This document shows, in pieces, positions 1 to 10,899 of a stretch of DNA of 64,000 nt. A program made the position numbers and the translations under genes. The DNA is from Pyronema omphalodes. Taxonomy: Eukaryota > Ascomycota > Pezizomycetes > Pezizales > Pyronemataceae. The stretch spans positions 186,001-250,000 of the forward strand of contig JAJJXM010000009.1 in assembly GCA_024516155.1 (NCBI GenBank), given 5' to 3'. Positions within the stretch are counted from its first letter, which is position 1. The number at the start of each line of letters is the position of its first letter. Under the pieces are notes generated by a model, which did not search any database, was not told the origin of the DNA, and saw only the letters and a list, made by a program, of their open reading frames with translations.

Positions 1-1307
1 ATGCCCACTCTTCTCCAAAGTTGCCGGTCCAACCTCATGGATCTCATATCCCGTCTCCTTAAAACCCTGATCACCCGGTAACGGCCACCCTCCAATCCTC
101 GCGATGATCCCCCAAGGACCCCACCTGTTCCAAAAGGTCGGCTCTTGATACCAAGGTTCATTATCCGAATGCTTCACATGATATCTTCCCGTCCTATTAT
201 TCCTCCTCTCATTGACAATAAGATACGGGACATATCTCGGTAGACATAACCACCTCAAAATAAACCTCCGTAACTCAATACCAGTCTTAACGAAACCCTT
301 AATCAACTCAGTGGTGTCTCCGAACATCATTGCTGTTCGTAGTCTCTCATCCAAGAGGGCCAAAACAACCTGTTTTCCAAGCCATTTCGCACCTTCTGTA
401 GGTACCCAGTAGAGTAGTAGGTCCATAGTTCTCTGTCCCACATAATTATTGGATTCAGCTGGAACCATATACTTCTTCTCAAACTCCTCATAAGCCGATA
501 CCATGTCCTCAAAGGTCTTCGGAATATCTTCTCTCGGGATTCCCATTCGAACACCAACTTCTATCCAATACTTTGCCGCAGCCACTTTTTCGATCGGGGT
601 TGGTTTACGCCATTCTAGACGGGCAATAAATACCAATGGTTGAGTAGCGAAAAGTAGTAAAGTGTAGAGCGTATCTCTTGGAAGAATCGATGGGTAGAGT
701 GAGTGGATGTAGTTCATTCCTGTGGTAAATGTGTAAGCCACACGTGCCTTTTCACTTCTTATCTCAACTTTCCAGCATCACAGATGTTGTCCCACCACAC
801 TGCGTCGGAGCCTTGAAGACTCGGAGTATTATGAACATAGACAACATCCGGAGCTTCGAAAAGATAAATCCAAAGAAAAAAAAAACAAGAAAAAAGAGAA
901 AACAACATACTAGCAATCGCCAAACTAGATCTTTCCGAATCCAACGGCCAAGCGGTGAACTCAGCAATGAGGACGACAGTATCAGCATATCTCCTCCCAG
1001 CAAATTCCTTTTCAGCGAGCTGTTTAGTTTTCTTCAAAACCCCACTAATACTAGGAATAGCATAAGTTCTAAACAACGCAAACTGTAACGCCGTATTATA
1101 AATCTTCGGAAACTCATATCTTGCTAAAGTTCGATTAATCTTCTCTGCATCGGAGAGTGTGAGTTGTTCGTATAACTCGGCTTGAGAGAGTCGGGTGTAT
1201 GCTGGGTTCAGTTGGTAGAAGGAGTCGCGGTTTCGGAAACGGAGCGTGTGGCAGGTGGCGAGGTAGATGGCGGCGACGGCGGCGCTGTAGGCGAGGTAGG
1301 TACTCAT
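1..1307 (-). CDS. mpaB/mpaB'-like ER-bound oxygenase (DUF2236 type), 3' part cut by window edge
   Basis: Two exons are visible: 1307-911 and 719-1, the second running off the window without a stop. The intron (910-720, 191 bp) has a GTATGT donor and a CCACAG acceptor, and joins ...SLAIA to R-MNYIHSLYPS in frame. The N-terminus has one hydrophobic segment (about residues 4-20, around AAVAAIYLATC), which fits ER anchoring. The following text (FALFRTYAIPSIS, then YMVPAESNNYVGQRTMDLLLYW) resembles the MpaB'/rubber-oxygenase catalytic fold of fungal proteins related to mycophenolic acid MpaB, which oxidatively cleaves a prenyl chain in that pathway. The substrate here is unknown. Most fungal members are outside biosynthetic clusters, and none is seen here. 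The C-terminus is not in the window. The family call is from recognised motifs; substrate and activity cannot be inferred. Confidence 0.8.
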
Positions 1308-2534
1308 GGTGGGCTATGGTGGAGGTGATGACCGCGAGATGAGCGGGAGGCGGGAAGCAGGAAGCAGGAAGTGCGGCGTGGGGTGGGGGGCGGTGGTAGT
1401 GGTAATGGAGCGGAGGTGAAGCTAGGAAGCTAGGAAGCTACAGTGTGAGCTAGGGAGCTAAGAGGAGAGAGGGCTGACCGATGCTCGAGAGTTTAAATAC
1501 CTACGTAAACTGTACAGGTATGTAGGAGTCGAGCTGAATCCATGGTTCATACGAGTACTCAATTATAACGACAGGAATAGAATACATAGAATGGACAGGA
1601 ACCGGCGGCGTGGCATTGTGATACCATATGGCTGTTGCCATTGCCATCCTCAGCTGTGATTGGCAATATATGTACCGTCTACCAGTTGATACATACGAGG
1701 TGTAGGCTCTAACAGCTTGGCAGCTGTGTTCTGAGATTTGCAGAGAGGGTTTGTGCGAGTATGTAGTACATACGAGACATGTTGGGTGAGTGAGGGTTTG
1801 TTGGTTTCGCGACGTGGAATATTTGTGTCCAGATCTCCTCATCATTCATGGCGCATCTTCAAAAGCTTAAGTAAATTTCTAGAAGTACTCTAAAAGCGCC
1901 TAATCGCTTCCTTCTTAAGCGAGCCAAACGGGACTTTTGAAACACAGGGTACATAGGCAGTTTTGTGGCGTTCTTCAGAGTGGGTTGGTTGAATGATCAA
2001 TTTTTACGTAATTTGACGCGTACAAGTGATACGTCGTTTTTCCCCGTGAGGCCGCGTCCTACTGTGTGCTTCTAGGAAAACTTCAAAGCAATCACTCAAG
2101 AAGATCACTACTGGGAACACAAAAAATAACTACTCAAGATTCCCATTCGATTAGGCGAAGCAGTTAAGCAAGACATTATACATCATTTCCATATCCCGTC
2201 AAACCATCAATTCAAATTTCGAACTCCCATTTCCGTCCAACCCTTGCATAAAACAAAGTAAAAAAAAAAAAAAAAAAAAACAATAGCAGTAGCAGTAGCA
2301 GTAGCAGTAGCGATAGATAAACGGTGATCTAAAAGGAAAGAAAATCAAACCACACCAGGTTCCCAACTATAACAATTAAGAAAGGGTATAAAAACGCAAT
2401 AGATCCAACAAAAGCCAAAATGTTCCCAAGCATCTTCTAGGGGACTTCCATGAAGGTATAACATAAGTTCAGAGATCAGTAATTAAGGAAATAAAGAAAT
2501 CAGAATTAGTAACACAGATGTGTGTAGCCGTTGA
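1308..2534. other. Intergenic: upstream of mpaB-like gene and downstream of the MGA2-like gene
   Basis: No convincing gene is seen. The stretch holds the promoter side of the mpaB-like gene and the 3' flank of the MGA2-like gene. A 114-codon minus-strand frame at 1501-1845 lacks splice support and recognisable motifs. A 21-base A-run followed by GCAGTA repeats lies at 2260-2311. Confidence 0.6.
2260..2311. repeat. Poly(A) run plus GCAGTA microsatellite
   Basis: A run of 21 A is followed by about four copies of a 6-bp GCAGTA unit, 3' of the MGA2-like gene. Confidence 0.85.
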
Positions 2535-5500
2535 CTACGCAGCCGGTACTACAGTGGGTATTGGAGCAGGTGGTGTTGCTAATACTCGCTGTACACCGCT
2601 TATCACACTGGTCCGAACCGCAAGCGGGTCAGTCAGGACAGTCCAGACGAAACCAAGCACCTGCTTGATGCAACTCCAGATACCAGCTCCCTGGTTAAAA
2701 GCAACAAGAACGGTAATGAAGATCAAGGTCGGGATCTATCAATAGTTAGTATCAAAGGCATTGTAATAGGAGAAGTAAACATACCCAGAAGAAGTACAAT
2801 CGTCGGTCGTTCTGAATCCGCTTCATCTTGGCAACATGTGAGCGGTATTCGGCACGCTGGGCTTCGGTGAGAGCGATGTCCCCGCGAGCGATTTTGCGGT
2901 GAATTTCGCGAAGACCAGTCGACGGCGAGGCGGAACGTGAAAGTGCCGAGGTAGATGCGGTAGTCTGTACAGGCTCAACTGGTAGGATCTTCTCGGGAGC
3001 CTCGTTACCAAGCTCGTTTCCATCAGGGTACAAGGCGTTGTATGCCGGAGGTGCGGGAGGACTAAAGAGCTCAGACCACTTGTAGTCCGATCCTTCCTGA
3101 TTCACTGTTTGGCTCTCTTCTGCGGCCTCTACAGCCTTAGACTTTGCCATTGGGTTTCCAAGTTTGGCCATCTGGTTCAAAATTGCTGTTTGGTAGTCGG
3201 CAGTGGTGATTCCGGGAATCGCTGGCATGTTAAGCTGCAAGCCCGGCCAGCCCTGGAAACCCTGGAAAAAGCGCTCATGCCAGTTATCCATCCAAGCAGC
3301 CATGTAAGGTGCAGCGGCTGCGGCATTAATAGGAGTAATTGCTTGTGTTGCTGCTTCTGCCATCTGATCGCTGATGACTGTTTTAACAACAGGAGCCATC
3401 TCGTGCGAGCTGCCCCGTCTGGATGGCCAATTCTGGTCCTCACTGTCCTCATCTTCATCACTGCTGTCTTCTTCACTTCCATTATCATAGTAGTCGTCGA
3501 CACTTCCTCTAGTCATAACAGGAGCTAGAGCACGAAGAGATGCTACACTGCCAGATCGACTACGTGTGTAGCCAGACCCCTCAGAGATGGAGCTACTCCT
3601 ACTATGCTGCCGAGAGTGAACCTGGCGCTGAGCGGTTCGGGTGGCACTGACAATGACATCTGATTCTCCCAAATCCGCAGCTGTCTCGTTACCCTTGGTA
3701 CGAATTCCGGGATCGGCACGGTTCATGAGAAGTCTTCGAACGACATCTGATTTCTTATGAAGCGCTGCAAAGTGCAAAGGTGTGTATCCATTCCGGTCAC
3801 GGCTGTTGACGTTGACTCCGCGTGCGAGTAGCGCTGCCACGAATTTCTGCATTCCAAGCATGCAGGCAAGATGTAACATGCTCTGACCGGATTTGTTCCT
3901 CTGACCTAAGGAAGCCGGGTGCGGGCTGTCATCCATGTCGATAAAGTCCAATACCTTCAACAGAGTTACTTCCAAATCCGCATGGCTCATATCTCCGGCA
4001 CGGCCTCCGCTGGGCATGAAGTCCTTGCCAAGACCGTTATCGGTCAGAATCTGAAGAGCAATCTGCTTTGAAGTGTTCATCTCCTGCCCCTTGCCCTTCA
4101 TCTTTAATCCAACAACGGTCAAAGCAAGGGCCATAAGCTCCTTGTCTACATCATCGACGTATGTGAAAATTGGATTCCGGGTTCTGGAAGACTCGACGAC
4201 ACCCCGAATGCTTACGGTAACATCTCCTGGAGTAGCTGTTGCGGGCAACCGACAAATCAAGACACTCTCGCTGAAAAATGTGGTTTCCGTAGAAGGAATG
4301 TCTCCAAACAGCGCAGTTAATCCAGGCACAAAGTAGTGTCCCAAAAGCGTACAATCAATTCCTCCACGTACCGGGCCTTCGTGTGGAATCACACGACTAA
4401 TCCGGGGAAGTGTTGTCCTTGGAGATTCCGGTAGAGATGCTGGGATTGTCTTCATCTGCTGGTTATTGTACATGATTGGTGACGTGGGCATGTGGTTAAC
4501 CATTTGTCCAACTCCATTATTCGCCGGACCTCCAACATGCCATCCATTGGTGGAAAAGAATGAGTTGTCAGATTGCTGAGGCATCGGAGATGTGGGGAAG
4601 CCACCAGTGTGAAGTCCGTTGGTTGGTGGCGCAGGTCCATGCATTCCAGTCATCGGGATTGTTTTGCCGGGATGTCCAGGTGCTGGTTGTATAGGACCGT
4701 TCTGCCACAGCTGCTGTTCGGGAGTAGCTCGCATCTGCTGCATAGACATATTCGGATGAGTATACTGCTGTTGTTGGTGATATTGTGGGGGTGCTTCTGC
4801 AGGTGTCATTGTTAGGTTCGCAGACACCTTGCTACCCTTCCGTCTCTTTGCCTGATGTCCTCCAGGGCTCATGGAGTGTCTCATCTGTGGCGATGGAGAG
4901 CCCGCAAGACTGCCAGCATGGCCGTTGGTATGACCATTTGTTTGTCCATTAACACCGAATCCTTGAGAGTAACTGGGCGGCTCTTGCATTGGCGAAACGC
5001 CCATGAAGTTTGGTTGTACAAAGCCGCCAGTGTTGAGGTGCGTAGGCGACATTGGGACATGCTGATTAGCCGTGAGAGCGCCATCCTGAGTAAATGCACC
5101 AGGCGAAACTTGAGATGACGTAGCTGCGTTCTTATGATCGTCAGTTATAACTATGGTGCTGCTGAGAGTTTGCGCAACAACGTTGCCGTTGTGATCTTTA
5201 ATTGTGAAAATCACCCTAAGATTGTCAGTGAGGAACCTTGGTACTTAGCCGATATACTTACCGGAAACCTTCTTTCTCTCCATGATGACGGCAATAGCAG
5301 CAAATACGCATCTGCGTTTCGGCATAGACCGCGCCTGGAGCATTTGGGGGCCCTGTACCTGCTGGGAAGGGCTCCCATTTGCGGACCTGGCTGGTGTTAA
5401 AGACAATGATACGCAGAGCCTCATCCTGTAACCACTTCTCCTCCTCCTCTGGCTTCTTGTTCTTTTTCCGGCCAGCACGTTTTCTCTCACGATTCATGCA

Positions 5501-7015
5501 CTGCTCGCAAATCTGGACTGGGGCACCGAATACAGGCTTACTGTAGTCGATCTTTTTCCTTTCATCTTTGTTGGGAAGAGCGCTATCTCTGTTGCTGCTG
5601 GGGCTTGCTTCATCTTTGGCCTCTTCCTGTGCAAGTTTCTCATTCTGAATCTTGGTCACCCACTCAGGGATAGGCTCTCCTCTTGCCTCGCACAAAGCCC
5701 GCTCGCGTTGATCGTCGCAGTTCATTGCACTGGCACATACCAAAGTGGTAAATAATTCCAGGGTGTCGGGGCGATTTGGAGGGTGGTTGTCTTCTATGAA
5801 TTTTGGTTTTGATATTGCATGGCGAGGTAGTCTCAATTTTTCGACTCCATGTGGTTTTGGTACCAAAGCAAATCTCACTGAGATTTGTGTTTCAACCCGC
5901 GACTTGACCTGGGGAAGGCTTGCTCCAGTGGGGGACTTTGATCCAGACTTTGGGAATTCCACGGCCAAGTGGTACTTTGGTTTAAATCCCGGACGGTCCA
6001 TGTCCATTGTGGTGTCGAGATCTGTCGCGTCCATAAAAGGCGGAAACTGCGAATTTACGTTAAAGTCGTGCAAGTTGCCGATGTTGGCGAACGAGAAATC
6101 TGTGTCTGACCCAAAGTTTGGCAGCGACTGCGTGTTTGCTGGGAATTCCATCTTCACTCCAACTGCCGGCGAGGTCGGATCGTTGTCCACTGAGAAGAAG
6201 TCATCTTCGTCTAACGATCTCTTCCGTGAATGCGACCGGTCGAGATTTGACGGCTGTTGATGCTGTACTATTGAATGAGAAAGGGGTTGAAATGTAGTAT
6301 TGTTAAATGAACTATGAAACTGCTGAGATTGTTGAGATTGCTGTTGTTGTGTTTGAAGGGAAAGTGGTTTCGGGTGGGGTTTTGGCGAGCTGGCGGCACT
6401 CTCAAAGTCGAAAAAGCGGCTGCTGTCACCGAAGGAGTCATTCGTAAATTCGTTGGGTTCACTGAAATCGTTAAACTCGTTATGTTCAGATGCCACCAGA
6501 GGCAAATCTCCCGACGATGGTGAAAGTGCTTGCATAGCCTCGTGTGAGAGGAGGAAATCCGATGTTGATGCCTGTTGTAAAAAGTTAACCGCACGGACCC
6601 TTTCCTGTCGAGGGGCACACACAAGTGCACTTACGATGTGTCCACCAACGAACTCCATGTTCTCCATCACGGCATCGCTGTCGCCTGGAGACGAGGAACT
6701 CGTGTCTGGTGAGTATCTGCCGGAGGTGTGGGCAGGCGACGAACCTCCCGACGGCGAGGATCGAGCTGGTGACGAGACCGATTCGGTTCTTGGCGGAGTT
6801 GGGGGTTCTGTTGTGAGGTTATAAGATTTGTGGAGATCGAGGGGTTCGCAGTCTGTTAGAAGGTCGTCGAAGTCGTCGGGTGGTGGTGTTAAGCCGCTGA
6901 GGCCGGTGTAGGGGGGTTGGATGGAGTAGATTGAGTCCGCGGGAGGGTGAGGACTTGAGTTATCTATCGAGCACTCGAGGAAAGACGAATGTAATAGGTG
7001 TTCGTCTTCGTTCAT
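2535..7015 (-). CDS. MGA2: MGA2/SPT23-like ER-membrane-tethered transcription regulator (IPT/TIG and ankyrin domains)
   Basis: Three exons: 7015-5262, 5215-2785 and 2735-2535, giving 1461 aa. Introns are 46 bp (GTAAGT...TTAG) and 49 bp (GTATGT, TACTAAC branch, ATAG). The N-terminal 340 residues are Ser/Pro/Gln-rich. A conserved region of about 350-585 includes RFALVPKPHGVEKLRLP and CEQCMNRERKRAGRKK. An IPT/TIG domain lies at about 856-941, ankyrin repeats at about 1029-1094 (SMLHLACMLG, GYTPLHFAALHKK), and an acidic Ser-rich stretch follows. A membrane segment (YFFW|IPTLIFITVLVAF) spans the last exon junction at about 1391-1408. In yeast Mga2/Spt23 are ER-anchored, released by ubiquitin-dependent processing and activate OLE1 in response to membrane lipid state; the same role here is inferred. 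The ATG at 7015 starts the long first exon, with an in-frame stop two codons upstream. Confidence 0.9.
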
Positions 7016-7388
7016 ACCCTAGAATACACAACGTTGAGTTATGGTCGGCCCGGATAAGCTGAATGTGCAAGTAATAGAGTAAGCCGACGTACTACTTTCG
7101 TGTATGTTTTGTTGTTTGTGCGTGACTTTGAGGGGGTGTTCTCGCAGCGAAGGCGACAGGCCAGGCAGAGACAATGGCACAATTGGGGAGAGCTCTGAGC
7201 CGCACTGCGCTGTCTGGGTTGAACAAGGATGCTCGGCGGATCTCGCTGGTCGCAACTGGGAAGATATTCGACGGGTTGTTGAAGTTGAAAAAGAACAGAC
7301 GAAGAACAGTCGAAGGCCAGGCCAGGAACACCACAGGTACGCGTAAAAGAGAGGGTCTGATGGACCTTTGTCGGTACTGTCTGGGGGT

Positions 7389-7411
7389 GGGGGGGGGGGG
7401 GGGGGGGGGGG
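7389..7411. repeat. Run of 23 G about 370 bp upstream of MGA2-like start
   Basis: Uninterrupted G homopolymer on the plus strand, so C on the sense strand of the MGA2-like gene, probably within its promoter or leader. Confidence 0.9.
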
Positions 7412-10080
7412 CGGTGTTGTTATGTGTAAGGCTGGTGGCGATGATGTGGTTGATCGATCTCAGTCGGTCTGGATACTTTTTGGTCTCTATACAGTCGTCG
7501 TTGTGATACTGTCAGTTGATAAAGTCGTTTTGATAACCTTTTTTTATTTTTATTTATTCCGGTCGATGAAGTCGTTTTGATACTTTTTCCAAAGATTCCT
7601 CGGACGGATAATACTTCTTTTGCTTCTTTTTTTCTTTCTTCTTTTCCGTTAAAAAAAGATATCACGGATTGCCGATGTAGGAGGTTGCTTCGGAATTTTG
7701 CTACAACATGCACCGGGCCACTTCGACTATTTGTTCTGTCCTGTCCTCTTGCATCCAGACAAGCCTCAACTATGCACTATCGACATCCTTTTGCAGCACC
7801 GCTCCGCTCTTCTCAGGCTTTCTGCTGTATCCACCATCCACAGTCCGCAACAAATCGACACCATCGTCCTTCGCCAATGAGGCAACACGGACAAAGGACA
7901 GGGAAGAGGGCTGCTTGAGATTTGCGGCTAGAATTCACGCACCCCCTCCTCCCGTCCGCCTACTTTGCAGAGTATGGTAGGAGGTACGGCGGTATGGCGG
8001 AATGGCGGAATGGGCGTACGAGTAGGAGAATCAACACCTGCTCAACTGAGAAGACAGCACAGGAAAAGGTACGGTGAGTCTGCAGTCCGCCTGAGAAGAA
8101 CTATGTACATATCTTCGTTCTAACTTGGACCTCAGCGTCTGACTGCTCACAGCCGTTTTAACTTCCAACTGCTCTGTTTTCTCTAGCTGCTCTCTTCACC
8201 GTATAACTGACAAGTCCATCTCAGTAGCTGCTCTGTCCTGTAACATCTCTCTGTCCACCGGTGCTCCCTTTGCTTTAGATCACAGAGATATCCATTCATC
8301 TCGAACTCTTGGCTGCTTCTGGTGACTGCTTCTCTGCGTTGGTCCAACTTCTCTGATGCTGCTTCTGCTCCTGCTGCTTTACTCACATCTTCATCCATCC
8401 ATAGCATCCAGCCATCAATCAATAACCGCGGACACACTACCGTACAAACCGTCCAATAAACTCTGCCCAGTTTTTTGAGTTAAACACCCACTATCATAGC
8501 CCGTCTCCCCGCAGCTCCACCAAGCAAGTCGCAGCCACAAGTAAACAACACTAAAGATAGGCGTCGATATGTTGATCTAAGCGCACCAGGACCAGCTTCG
8601 AGGGAACTCCCGCAGGAGACTCCGCTTTCGAATTCCTGAAAATAATCTAAACTGCTTCCTATGATACACATCATCTACGTATACCATCATCTCTCAACAC
8701 CCACGGGGTGCAGCAGAAAGGTTCCATCATTTCCTCATTAGAAGACCGTTATCTCTCACCGTGCCTGACCAGGATGTGGGGGTTTGACGTTCTGATGGGA
8801 CATCCCACGGAATCCATCACTTCTCCAAGTGAAGAGATCCCTATCAAAAAAATCCCACACACACAGCCTGCATTTGAGTTCGCCTCCAGCTTCCTGTTAG
8901 TTGGACAGCACACACCGAAGTTTTATCCAAACCAGAAAGGATAAAGCTGCATACACGTTTCAATCTGCGTTCGTCAGATAGTGCACTTCTTTTTCCACTA
9001 GAGTTTTAGCTTCCAGATAATTTAATCCTTGTAGAAATCATTCGCTGTCTTTTCTTAGAGTGACTTAGAGGAACTCCGACCTCAGGGAACCCTACTTCGA
9101 GACCGTTCATGGGTGTATCCTTCAAGAAATTCCAACATGAACTCTGACAAACTCGGAAGGAACTCTCACAAAGCCTTACAAAACTACTCTATGCAGCAAT
9201 GCGTAACGGTGTACCAAGTACCAAGGGAACCGGAAGTTAAGACTCAATTCGTGACCCCCACTATAAAAGGTTATCATCTCGAAATCGATGAACCTTGAAA
9301 CGCAGTGGAATGCAGTGAAATGCAGAGAAACGCAAAGAACCATGAAACGCAGAGAGAGAACCTTGATAGGCAGAGATACTGAAGACCTTCAGATGAACCA
9401 CAAACCTCAAACCAGAAACCATAAACCATAAACCAGCACACCACCTAACCATAACCATAACCACCAAACTCAATGAGCATCCAGTTAAAAAAAAAAATAG
9501 CTCGAAAAAAAAAAAAAATTAAACGAGGAGTCCAATTCATGTTCATCCCTCATCTTCATCTTCATCTTCTTCACCTAGGCATACAGTAGAGCAAGAGCAT
9601 GTACATACATCATTAAGCCTTACATACGTATCTATGTCCGTCGACAAGAAACACAACAGAGTTCCGGCTCGATAACCTACCATACCATACCATCCTATAG
9701 TTTCCCCAGTGCCATAAACCAACCACTATACTACAGTCGTATTTCACCAAGGCTATGTATGTATACCAAGCTTAATCCAAAGTTTCAAACCTTACCATAA
9801 CACCAGCGCCGCTACATATAACGCCACGCCATCAATTCCAGCGATGAAGCGGGGTCGTGGCTTGTACATAGTAGTTTGTATAGTTTATACATAGCCTTTT
9901 AAAACACCACCACCAACCCCGCTTTTCTGGTGTAAACTTATGCTCTTTTGTTTTTGTTTGGGATTTTGGTTTCTCTCTATCCGTCTAAGTCCTAACTATT
10001 TACCGCGCTTTTCACTCTATGCACCTATGTATGTAGCTTCTTCAACTCTGTGGACCTCCGGATGGAAAATATGTATGCGG

Positions 10081-10115
10081 TGAGGAGGGGTGAGGAGGGG
10101 TGAGCAGGGGTGAGG
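10081..10115. repeat. 10-bp TGAGGAGGGG tandem repeat
   Basis: About three and a half copies of TGAGGAGGGG, the third with GAGC for GAGG. Confidence 0.85.
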
Positions 10116-10170
10116 TGACGTGGAGAAGTAATGGATAAAACAAGCGAGGCCGGAGCGACGGAGCGACGGA

Positions 10171-10213
10171 GATTCGACATTGAACATTCGACATTGGACA
10201 TTGGACATTCGAG
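10171..10213. repeat. GACATTGGACATTC-type tandem repeat
   Basis: Four to five imperfect copies of a 9-11-bp motif with core ACATT(G/C)GA. Confidence 0.7.
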
Positions 10214-10656
10214 CTTCGAAATATTTCACTTTGTACTTCCGAGATTTTCTTTTCTTTTCTTTTTTTCTTTTTCAAAAGAAAGTAAATCCCAAACCAAGAG
10301 TATCTTTCCCTCCCCATAACAATAACCCCCATCAAAACCCCCATCAAACCCCCAAAAGCCCCCCGAAGGCAAAAAGCACAAAGACAGCAAAAAAAAAAAC
10401 AAAAAAAAAATTAAACCGCTCACCCATAACGATTTTTTCCCTTTTCATTTTCTTTTCCATTTCTTTGAGCAATAATAAAACAAAACCCCTCTATATCTCT
10501 CTCTCTCTCTTTTTCTTTTTCTTTTTCTCTCTTAATAGATACAGCAATGGCGCCATAAATAATTTCTATTTTTTTTTTCCAAAAAATCCCGCTCGCTATG
10601 TATGTATGTACATAAATACGCACATACTCTGCTGCATACATAATATCGGTAGAACA

Positions 10657-10690
10657 CGGCGGCGGCGGCGGCGGGAGGGGGGGGGGGGGG
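10657..10690. repeat. (CGG)n followed by a 14-G run
   Basis: About six CGG units followed after one A by 14 G; capable in principle of forming a G-quadruplex. Confidence 0.85.
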
Positions 10691-10727
10691 TGGGGGCGGT
10701 CATTCTGATGCTGCATGCAACGTTTGC

Positions 10728-10747
10728 GCATAGCATAGCATAGCATA
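10728..10747. repeat. GCATA pentamer repeat
   Basis: Four copies of GCATA/AGCAT. Confidence 0.8.
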
Positions 10748-10873
10748 GGGAATTCCGCGGCATTGGCATTGGTATTTTGCAGTTACAGTTGCAGTTGCGT
10801 GATAAATATGGTGCCATATGAAGTAGATAGTAGTAGTGGATTAGATATATGTACTGTATAGTTGGATTGGTAT

Positions 10874-10899
10874 TATACGCTATACGCTATACGCTATAC
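10874..10899. repeat. TATACGC heptamer repeat
   Basis: Three perfect TATACGC units and a partial fourth. Confidence 0.8.

Noticed and set aside
7019..7255. Possible upstream frame ending just before the MGA2-like start
   Set aside because: It has no ATG, only a TTG, so it is not a convincing uORF.
10180..10746. Frames of 108-187 codons on both strands
   Set aside because: They run through poly-T, CT and G-repeat tracts and are Lys/Pro/Phe artefacts of low-complexity DNA.
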